This document shows positions 16,328-22,821 of a stretch of 64,000 nucleotides of DNA, one piece after another. Both the position numbers and the translations under genes were made by a program. Numbering within the stretch: position 1 is the stretch's first letter; each line of letters begins with the position of its first letter. The DNA is taken from NCBI RefSeq assembly GCF_014646135.1, contig NZ_BMMW01000004.1, forward strand, positions 124,001 to 188,000. Direction: 5' to 3'. Origin of the DNA: Nocardia camponoti (lineage in GTDB: Bacteria; Actinomycetota; Actinomycetes; Mycobacteriales; Mycobacteriaceae). The notes under the pieces were generated by a model. It saw only the letters and a list, made by a program, of their open reading frames with translations. It did not search any database and was not told the DNA's origin.

Positions 16328-16400
16328 AGCGAATGTTCGTTCTTTTTGTTGGATTAACCATCGCGCGGCCGACGTCGCTTGTCAAGAACGAATATTCGTT
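16328..16400. promoter_or_regulatory. two TetR operators in the divergent promoter region
   Basis: A perfect 14-bp palindrome AACGAATATTCGTT lies at 16387-16400, 13 bp before the TetR gene. A near copy, AGCGAATGTTCGTT, is at 16328-16341 just upstream of the leftward membrane-protein gene. Same sequence, one per promoter: the likely binding sites of the adjacent TetR protein. Confidence 0.75.
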
Positions 16401-16413
16401 TTAGTTTGGAAGC

Positions 16414-17013
16414 ATGCCGAAAGTCAGCGATGAGCACCTCGAACGCCGTCGAGAACAGATCCTCGACGCCGCCCAGCGCTGCTTCGCACGCAAGGGCTTC
16501 CACGACACGTCGATGCAGGACATTTTCAGCGAAGCTGAACTGTCGGCGGGGGCGGTATACCGGTACTTCACCAGCAAAAACGCCATCATCGCCGAGCTTG
16601 TGCGCCGCACGATGCTGCCCCTGCGCGCCAAACTCGCGACGATCATCACCGAAGATCCGTTGCCGTCGCCGGGCGAGGTTGTCGCGATGGTGACCAGGGA
16701 GATCGTGAAGCTCTCGGCCAACGACGGCCCGCTTTGTCTAGCCCCCCAAGCATGGGCGCTCGCGATGGTGCAGCCGGACGCGAACATCCCGGTCCGAGAA
16801 GGCATCACCGCGATGCGCGAGGTGTGGCGCGACTACGGCGTCCGTCTGCGCGACGCTGGGCGACTCCCCGCCGACGCCGATGTCGACGCCTTCGCGAAAA
16901 CGATCCTTGGCGTGCTGCCCGGTTTCATCCTTCAGCACCTAATCGTCGGCGACATCGAGCCCGACGATTTCGCTCGCGGTATCGCGGTCCTGTTCCCCGA
17001 CAAGCGCGACTAG
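16414..17013 (+). CDS. TetR-family regulator of the adjacent membrane protein
   Basis: A 199-residue repressor. The helix-turn-helix is RREQILDAAQRCFARKGFHD with SMQDIFSEAELSAGAVYRYF, a textbook TetR recognition region. The C-terminal helices (WALAMVQPDANIPVREGIT, AFAKTILGVLPGFILQHLIV) form the ligand domain. Two matching palindromes in the divergent intergenic region indicate that it represses both itself and the membrane protein at 15350-16312. The ligand is unknown. Confidence 0.88.
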   Translation: MPKVSDEHLERRREQILDAAQRCFARKGFHDTSMQDIFSEAELSAGAVYRYFTSKNAIIAELVRRTMLPLRAKLATIITEDPLPSPGEVVAMVTREIVKLSANDGPLCLAPQAWALAMVQPDANIPVREGITAMREVWRDYGVRLRDAGRLPADADVDAFAKTILGVLPGFILQHLIVGDIEPDDFARGIAVLFPDKRD

Positions 17014-17117
17014 GTTCGGCTATCGCACGCGGGGTTCACCGGGTAGGTTCGATGCGCGGTCGCCCGTCGGGGCGAGCGATCGCGGGGAGAACATCGAGCT
17101 AACCTGGGAGTTTCGCA

Positions 17118-17849
17118 GTGGCATCACCGCACCGCCGGTTCCGGCAATCAACCACCGTTGTCTCGCTCGCGGCGGCTGCCGTGCTTGCTTTAGGCGCGGG
17201 CTCCGCGCAAGCGCGGATGGTTGGCCCGTTCGAAGTGGGCGGCGCGATCGAAGTCGAATACGACGCTCAGGGCGGCGCGCTCGGCGACCCGACCTCCCCC
17301 GAATCCGACGCTGGTTTTGGCGGCAAATTCCAGACCTTCGCCAACGGCGCGACGATCTACTGGCACCCCGACACCAACGCCAACACCGTCGCCGGTCAGA
17401 TTCGCGATAAATTCGCCGAATTGGGTTATGAGACAGGCAAACTCGGCTACCCCGTCACCCGCGAACTGCCCGCGAACGGTGGTCGGTTCAACCACTTTCA
17501 GAAGGGGTCGATCTACTGGTCCGTCGGCACCGGCGCGCACCAGATCAGCGGCCCGATCCGCGACAAGTGGGCCGCGCTCGGCTGGGAATCGAGCCCGCTC
17601 GGCTTCCCGTTGAGCGACGTGTCGAAGGCCGGTAAGGGCGGCGAATACACGCTGTTCCCGACCGGCGCGATCTATTACACGGCGAAAACCGGCGCGCACG
17701 CGGTGTGGGGCAGCATCCAGGCCGACTGGACCCGCGCGGGCGGCGAAACCGGGCGCTACGGGTACCCGACGAGCGACGAGTACGACTACCAGGGTGGGAA
17801 AGCGCAGGATTTCCAGGGTGGAAAGATCACCTGGAAGCCGGGCAACTAG
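17118..17849 (+). CDS. secreted LGFP-repeat protein
   Basis: A 243-residue protein from GTG 17118. A signal peptide covers residues about 1-33 (TTVVSLAAAAVLALGAGSAQA). At least three LGFP-type repeats follow, each built on a 'K/EALGYPxxxE' core and a phenylalanine-rich strand: YETGKLGYPVTRELP, SSPLGFPLSDVS and TGRYGYPTSDEY, interleaved with GRFNHFQKGSIYW, GEYTLFPTGAIYY and AQDFQGGKITWKP. LGFP repeats are found in mycolata, for example at the C terminus of mycolyltransferases, and are thought to anchor proteins in the cell wall. No catalytic domain is present, so this is a stand-alone repeat protein. Confidence 0.85.
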   Translation: MASPHRRFRQSTTVVSLAAAAVLALGAGSAQARMVGPFEVGGAIEVEYDAQGGALGDPTSPESDAGFGGKFQTFANGATIYWHPDTNANTVAGQIRDKFAELGYETGKLGYPVTRELPANGGRFNHFQKGSIYWSVGTGAHQISGPIRDKWAALGWESSPLGFPLSDVSKAGKGGEYTLFPTGAIYYTAKTGAHAVWGSIQADWTRAGGETGRYGYPTSDEYDYQGGKAQDFQGGKITWKPGN

Positions 17850-18157
17850 TCGCCGCCTCCGCCGCCGCACCCGCTGCTACAGCTGCTGCCGCTAGAGCAA
17901 CTGCTACCGCTTGAAGAGCTACTGCCACTTGAGCAACTGCTCCCGCTTGAGCAGCTGCTGCTTGACGAGCGGCGGCGGTTGCGGTTGCTCGGTCTGTCGC
18001 GCGCGGCCGACCATTGCGCTTGGCCGTGCCCCCGATTGGGGTACCCCGGTCCACGAGAATTCCCCCGCGTGGCAAGCGCCACGATGACGATGACCGCCGA
18101 CACGGGCAATCCTAAGCACGCAACCGCGAACGCGAGCGTCGTCAAGATGTCAACCAC
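17846..18157 (-). CDS. small membrane protein with Ser/Cys/Gly low-complexity tail (paralogue 1)
   Basis: A 103-residue product from GTG 18157. It has one N-terminal transmembrane helix (LTTLAFAVACLGLPVSAVIV), a basic linker, and then about 40 residues built of repeated Ser-Ser-Cys and Ser-Gly units ending in GCGGGGGD. The next leftward gene upstream (18226-18552) has the same plan and a similar helix, so the two are tandem paralogues. The tail encodes many cysteines, arranged in short periodic groups. I know no family for it. The low-complexity stretch makes codon-bias evidence weak, but the conserved design of the pair supports translation. It overlaps the end of the LGFP gene by 4 bp, convergently. 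Confidence 0.5.
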   Translation of the reverse strand: MVDILTTLAFAVACLGLPVSAVIVIVALATRGNSRGPGYPNRGHGQAQWSAARDRPSNRNRRRSSSSSCSSGSSCSSGSSSSSGSSCSSGSSCSSGCGGGGGD

Positions 18158-18225
18158 ACGCTCAGCGTAGCGGTCGAAACTGCCTGCGTGCGATCACAAT
18201 TCGCGCGGATATCCGGCCGAGCGGG

Positions 18226-18552
18226 CTAGCAACCGCCCCCTCCACCACCGCCACAGCTGCTGCTACTTCCACCGCCACAGCTGCTTCCGCCGCTGCTACT
18301 TCCGCCGGAGCAGCCGCTGCTTCCGCCGCCGCACGCGCTTGAACTGCCGCCTGAGGAGTCGCCGTAATGGTGGGCTGAGCTATCACCCGCTGCCCACCAC
18401 GTCGATTGTGGGTGACCGCCGCTGTCCCCGCCGCCGTATATCCCGTGGTGCGTCGTCCTCGACCGCGAGACAAGCGCCGCGATGATGACCCCAATCGCGA
18501 TCGGGACTCCCATGCAGGCCAGGGCGAGGAACAGACCCGCGAAGATTTCCAT
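18226..18552 (-). CDS. small membrane protein with Ser/Cys/Gly low-complexity tail (paralogue 2)
   Basis: A 108-residue product if started at ATG 18552 (an earlier in-frame ATG lies at 18609). The N-terminal helix IFAGLFLALACMGVPIAIGV aligns well with that of the gene at 17846-18157, including an Ala-Cys-Leu/Met-Gly-Leu/Val-Pro core. A His/Ser-containing linker (RSRTTHHG, STWWAAGDSSAHHYG) follows, and the last 45 residues are Gly/Ser/Cys repeats ending in CGGGGGGGC. The predicted arrangement is one membrane helix with a flexible, cysteine-rich domain on one side. Function unknown. Metal binding, disulfide cross-linking or phase-separating behaviour are all possible and untested. Confidence 0.55.
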   Translation of the reverse strand: MEIFAGLFLALACMGVPIAIGVIIAALVSRSRTTHHGIYGGGDSGGHPQSTWWAAGDSSAHHYGDSSGGSSSACGGGSSGCSGGSSSGGSSCGGGSSSSCGGGGGGGC

Positions 18553-18616
18553 CAGTTCAGGGTAGCCGCCAACGACGCTCGAAGCAGGCCCCGATTTGGC
18601 ATGGGGCACAGCATCT

Positions 18617-19054
18617 TTACGGCGCGAGCAAGCCCTGGCGCGCTCGACTCGCGCCCGTCAGGGTGAGCAGCAACATGGTTGTCAACGCAGTGTCGTCCAG
18701 CCCTTCGGCCGGGAACGTGTAGCGCATGATCACGTCGCCCAGCTTGCCGCGCGCGATCAGCGTGACCGAACCGAACTGAATCTCGTTGTTGCGCTCGGCA
18801 ACTCGCTTGTACAGCTGCGGTTTGAGCGGGCGATCCCAGGCGAGGACGGCCGTCACGGACGCGACGGTGAGGCCGGGCGCGAGGGTGACCGCGCGGATCG
18901 AGCACAGCGCGCCGTCGTATTCGAAGCCGAGCGAACCGTCAGCGTCGACGCGAACATCGATGTCCTGCATGCCAATACACGCGCCGATGCGGGCTTGGAG
19001 GTCGATCTCGGGGCTCACGGTTGAGGTGTCCATCTCAGTTGGTTCCTCACTCAT
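18617..19054 (-). CDS. YbjN-like conserved protein (Rv2360c-like)
   Basis: A 145-residue cytosolic protein. The start at ATG 19054 overlaps the uppS stop in an ATGA, which fixes the start and indicates translational coupling. The sequence has the alternating strand/helix pattern of the YbjN/type III chaperone-like fold: a strand with VRVDADGSLGFEYDG, a helix around LYKRVAERNNEIQFG and a last helix after MRYTFPAEGLDDTALTTML. The position directly behind uppS matches Rv2360c in M. tuberculosis. YbjN proteins are small regulators or chaperones of unclear partner. Confidence 0.65.
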   Translation of the reverse strand: MSEEPTEMDTSTVSPEIDLQARIGACIGMQDIDVRVDADGSLGFEYDGALCSIRAVTLAPGLTVASVTAVLAWDRPLKPQLYKRVAERNNEIQFGSVTLIARGKLGDVIMRYTFPAEGLDDTALTTMLLLTLTGASRARQGLLAP

Positions 19055-19890
19055 TTGGTGCCACCGAAGCGGCGGTCGCGCTTGGCGTATTCCAGGCACG
19101 CGTCCCACAGGTTACGGCGGTCGAAGTCGGGGAAAAGTGTGTCCTGGTAAACGAATTCGGCGTAGGCGGCCTGCCAGATCAGGAAGTTGGAGCTGCGGTA
19201 CTCGCCCGAGGGGCGCAGGAACAGGTCGACGTCCGGCATGTCCGGCTCGTCGAGGAACCGTGCGACGGTCGCCTCATCGACCTTCTCCGGATCAATCTCG
19301 CCAGCGGCAACGCGACGCGCGATTTCCCTTGCGGCATCAGCGATTTCGGCGCGACCACCGTAGTTGACGCACATCGTCAACGTCATGACGGTGTTGTCCT
19401 TGGTGAGTTCCTGGGCGACCTCGAGCTCTTTGATGACGCTGCGCCACAGTCGCGGGCGACGACCCGCCCAGCGCACCCGCACGCCCATCTCGTGCATTTC
19501 GTCGCGGCGGCGGCGGATGACGTCGCGGTTGAAGCCCATGAGGAAGCGCACCTCGTCGGGGCTGCGTCGCCAGTTCTCGGTGGAGAAGGCGTACGCCGAC
19601 AGCCACTTGACGCCCATCTCGATACAGCCTTCGACCGAGTCCATAAGCACGGCTTCGCCACGCTCGTGACCTGCGGTGCGCGGCAGCCCGCGTTCCTGCG
19701 CCCAGCGCCCGTTGCCGTCCATGACCAGCGCGACGTGGCGCGGCACCAACTCCGGCGGAATCTCGGGCGGGCGCGCGCCGGACGGGTGCTGCGACGGCGG
19801 CCGAACCACCCGACTCGACTTGGGCTCGGCAGCGGAATCACGACGCAGAATCACGCATCCATCCTGCCTGATGGCGGTGCGGGCCAGCAT
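19051..19890 (-). CDS. uppS: polyprenyl diphosphate synthase (cis-prenyltransferase)
   Basis: A 279-residue cis-prenyltransferase that elongates an allylic diphosphate with isopentenyl diphosphate to make the decaprenyl or undecaprenyl carrier for cell-wall synthesis. The hallmark motifs are complete: HVALVMDGNGRWAQERGLPR with the catalytic Asp, the GH in TAGHERG, AYAFSTENWRR, VNYGGRAEIADA, and the C-terminal LFLRPSGEYRSSNFLIWQ with AYAEFVYQDTLFPDF. The start may instead be GTG 19854. It corresponds to Rv2361c (the decaprenyl synthase of M. tuberculosis). The following gene is coupled by an ATGA overlap. Confidence 0.95.
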   Translation of the reverse strand: MLARTAIRQDGCVILRRDSAAEPKSSRVVRPPSQHPSGARPPEIPPELVPRHVALVMDGNGRWAQERGLPRTAGHERGEAVLMDSVEGCIEMGVKWLSAYAFSTENWRRSPDEVRFLMGFNRDVIRRRRDEMHEMGVRVRWAGRRPRLWRSVIKELEVAQELTKDNTVMTLTMCVNYGGRAEIADAAREIARRVAAGEIDPEKVDEATVARFLDEPDMPDVDLFLRPSGEYRSSNFLIWQAAYAEFVYQDTLFPDFDRRNLWDACLEYAKRDRRFGGTK

Positions 19891-19928
19891 GCGGGTGCTC
19901 GCATGCGACGCCGCCCGGTAGCGGCGTA

Positions 19929-20290
19929 GGTCGACCGACGGGCGCGCGGACCCTTATCGGCGCCCCCGCCCGATCGCGTACCCGTCGGCGCGGAGCCACA
20001 CCGACCGGCCGCCTGACCACACTGCCGGTCGACCCGCAGGTGCGCAGGTCCGCGCCGGTGGCCGGGCATGATTGGATGCAGGTCAACCCGCAGTGCTCGC
20101 GTGACACATCAGGCGACGCCGCCGGTTGCGGTGTGGGTCGACCGACGGGTTCGCGGGCCCACATCGAACGGAGCCGCCTGACGCGGTGCCGGTCGATTCG
20201 CAAGCGCAGGTCCACATCGGGCGTGGCCTGATCAGGCGCGGGGCAGCGCGGCCTAAATCGAGCAGACCCCGCCTGATCGCGGTGCGTTCG
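19929..20290. repeat. degenerate 54-bp tandem repeat (about seven units)
   Basis: Units begin with GGTCGAC or a close variant at 19929, about 19983, 20027, 20081, 20136, 20191 and about 20241, a spacing of 54, 44, 54, 55, 55 and about 51 bp. Each contains recognisable blocks such as CGCAGGTCC, CACATCGG and GCCTGA..GCGGTGCC. The array lies between uppS and recO, fills the gap, and shows no frame conserved across units. It resembles a mycobacterial minisatellite in size. Confidence 0.7.
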
Positions 20291-20320
20291 GTGCGCGGTG
20301 CTCGCGAACGGGGCCGGCGG

Positions 20321-21070
20321 TTAACCCGCAGTCGTCACCGGGTCGCGCTCGATCATCGACAGCGTGCGCAGCTGGCGTTCCAAGTGCCACTGCAAATGCG
20401 CGGCGACCAGCCCGCTCGCCTGACGGCGAATGTTCATCGGCACCGACTCCACGTACGCCCACTCCCCCGCGCGCAGGGCGACGAGGAGGTCGATGACGCC
20501 GGTGATCGGGGTGCTTGCGCCAGGCGGTCGACAGTGCACGCACACCGACCCGCCCGCGGCGACATGGAACGCGCGGTGTGGGCCGGGGGTCGCGCAGCGG
20601 GCGCATTCGTCAAGCGCGGGGGCCCAGCCAGCGAAACCCATCGCGCGCAGCAGGTAGGCGTCGAGGATGAGTTCGTGTGGGCGGTGCTGTGCGGCGATCG
20701 CACGCAATGCGCTGGCGGTGAGCGCGTGCAGCTTGGGCGCGGGCGCGCGTTCCTCACCGGCGAGGCGCTCGGCGGTTTCGAGGATGGCGCATGCGGTGGT
20801 GTAGCGACCGTAGTCGCTGATGATGTCGGCGGCGAACGCTTCGACGGTGGTGACCTGGGTGACGATGTCGAGCGTGCGCCCGGGATGGAGCTGCACATCG
20901 ATGTAGGCGAAGGGTTCAAGCCGCGCCCCGAACTTCGACTTGGTGCGCCGCACCCCCTTGGCGACCGCACGGACCAGCCCATGTTGCCTGGTCAAGAGTG
21001 TGACGATGCGATCGGCTTCGCCCAGCTTGTGCTGGCGAACCACCACCGCCTCATCTCGATACAACCGCAC
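20321..21070 (-). CDS. recO: DNA repair and recombination mediator RecO
   Basis: A 249-residue protein that binds single-stranded DNA and helps RecA loading with RecR. The N-terminal OB fold is seen in DEAVVVRQHKLGEADRIVTLL, VRAVAKGVRRTKSKFGARLE and PFAYIDVQLHPGRTLDIVTQ. The C-terminal helical domain contains a zinc finger (DECARCATP and SVCVHCRP). The length and order match RecO, and the position between the amidase and uppS matches Rv2362c. It reads leftward toward uppS across the 54-bp repeat array. Confidence 0.93.
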   Translation of the reverse strand: MRLYRDEAVVVRQHKLGEADRIVTLLTRQHGLVRAVAKGVRRTKSKFGARLEPFAYIDVQLHPGRTLDIVTQVTTVEAFAADIISDYGRYTTACAILETAERLAGEERAPAPKLHALTASALRAIAAQHRPHELILDAYLLRAMGFAGWAPALDECARCATPGPHRAFHVAAGGSVCVHCRPPGASTPITGVIDLLVALRAGEWAYVESVPMNIRRQASGLVAAHLQWHLERQLRTLSMIERDPVTTAG

Positions 21071-21403
21071 AGAGCCATCTTCGCACGCACCCCCGACAGT
21101 TCTCCCCCGACGCGTGCCGCGAACTCCCGGAGCCCCCTAACGGCCGGCCACCTCGATACGGACACGACCGAGCCCGACACCCGACGCGAACCGCCGCTCG
21201 ACCTCACCACCAAGACCACGCAACACACTGCGATCGCTACGCGCGATACCGCCGACGCGGGCGCCCACCTCCGACGTAGGAACGAGACAGCACGGTCATT
21301 CTCTGCGGTGGGCGCGTCCCGGCAATGCGGGGCGAAATCGAATATGGACGCGTGACCAGTTTCACGCTACCGTCGGGGCTATTCACGCAGAGATGGAGCT
21401 CAC
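21071..21403. other. divergent intergenic region recO / amidase
   Basis: About 330 bp holding the promoters for leftward recO and the rightward amidase. I see no convincing gene and no strong dyad. Confidence 0.4.
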
Positions 21404-22819
21404 ATGCCCGACCACCCCGCGCCGCGATCCGTCGATCTCGGGCTTAGCGAGCTCGCCAAAGCCATCGCAGGCGGGCAGGTTTCCTCGGTCGACGCCGTCG
21501 CCGCCGCGCTCGATCGCGTCGACGCTTCGCAACCCACGCTCAACGCGTTCCGGGTCGTGCGACGCGAAGCCGCGCTCAGCGAAGCCGCCGACGCCGACCG
21601 GCGGCTCGCCGCTGGCGAGCGATTGCCCCTGCTCGGCGTGCCGATCGCGGTGAAGGACGACACCGACATCGCGGGCGAGGTGACCGCGTTCGGGTGCGGC
21701 GGCGCGTTCGCGCCCAAAACCGAGGATGCCGAATCCGTCCGACGGCTGCGGGCTGCGGGTGCGGTGATCGTCGGCAAAACCAACACCTGCGAACTCGGTC
21801 AGCTGCCGTTCACCAACGGCGTCTTCGGCCACACCCGCAACCCGTGGGATCGCGAGCGCACGCCTGGCGGCTCGTCGGGTGGGTCGGCGGCGGCCGTCGC
21901 CGCGGGGCTCGTGCCTGCCGCGCTCGGGTCCGACGGCGCGGGATCGGTGCGCATCCCGGCGGCGTGGACCAACCTGGTCGGCATCAAACCCCAGCGTGGC
22001 CGCATTTCGACGTGGCCGCTCGCCGAATCGTTCAACGGCCTCACGGTGAACGGCCCGCTCGCCCGCACGGTGCGCGACGCCGCGCTGCTGCTCGACGTCG
22101 CCGCTGGCCCAAACCCCGGCGACCTGCACACTCCCGCTCCGATCGCGGCTCGCGCTGCTGCCGATCACGATCCCGGCCGTCTGCGCATCGCCCTGTCCCT
22201 GCGCCCGCCGTTCACGGCGATGACAACGCCGCTCGACCGCGAAATAGCTTCGGCGGTAAAGCAATTGGCGGCAACTCTGCGCAAACTCGGCCACGAGGTC
22301 ACGATCGCCGACCTGCACTACGGCGTATTGATCGGCGCGACCTTCTTGCCGCGCTCACTCGGCGGAATCAGCGCAGTACTGAAAGCCATGCCGGACGCGG
22401 TGGTCGACCCGCGAACAACAACGAACGCTCGCGTCGGACGCCTCCTGACTGGTCCCGCGCTCAAGGCTGCGCGCCGCGCGGAACCGTTGCTGCACAAGCG
22501 AATTGGCAAGTTCTTCACCGACTACGACGTGGTACTCGCGCCAACAACGGCAACCCCTCCCCCGCGCGCCGAAGACATCGACGGCATCGGCTTCGGCGCG
22601 ACCAACCACCTGATCACAGCCGCGTGCCCGTACACGTGGCCGTGGAACGTACTGGGCTGGCCGAGTGTGAACATCCCCGCTGGTTTCACTGACGCGGGCC
22701 TGCCCATCGGCGCGCAATTGATGGGCAACGCGAACACCGAAGAAACCCTGATTTCCCTTGCCGCACAACTGGAATCAACCCAGCGCTGGGACCGAAACCG
22801 CCCGTCGCAGTGGTGGTGA
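21404..22819 (+). CDS. amidase, amidase-signature family (AmiA2-like)
   Basis: A 471-residue amide hydrolase. The Ser-cisSer-Lys triad is visible: K84 in LLGVPIAVKDDTD, the cis-Ser at 157 within TPGGSSGGSAAAVAAGLVP, and the nucleophile S181 in GSDGAGSVRIPAAWTNLVG. The rest of the signature (IKPQRGRIS and LARTVRDAALLLD) is standard. The position next to recO matches amiA2 (Rv2363). It lacks a GatA-like context and is not part of a gatCAB set, so it is a general amidase. Substrate unknown. It ends 2 bp before the stop of the large convergent gene at 22822. Confidence 0.9.
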   Translation: MPDHPAPRSVDLGLSELAKAIAGGQVSSVDAVAAALDRVDASQPTLNAFRVVRREAALSEAADADRRLAAGERLPLLGVPIAVKDDTDIAGEVTAFGCGGAFAPKTEDAESVRRLRAAGAVIVGKTNTCELGQLPFTNGVFGHTRNPWDRERTPGGSSGGSAAAVAAGLVPAALGSDGAGSVRIPAAWTNLVGIKPQRGRISTWPLAESFNGLTVNGPLARTVRDAALLLDVAAGPNPGDLHTPAPIAARAAADHDPGRLRIALSLRPPFTAMTTPLDREIASAVKQLAATLRKLGHEVTIADLHYGVLIGATFLPRSLGGISAVLKAMPDAVVDPRTTTNARVGRLLTGPALKAARRAEPLLHKRIGKFFTDYDVVLAPTTATPPPRAEDIDGIGFGATNHLITAACPYTWPWNVLGWPSVNIPAGFTDAGLPIGAQLMGNANTEETLISLAAQLESTQRWDRNRPSQWW

Positions 22820-22821
22820 GC

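Noticed and set aside
19929..20290. coding use of the 54-bp repeats
   Set aside because: Unit lengths of 44, 51, 54 and 55 bp shift the frame, and no frame has normal codon bias.
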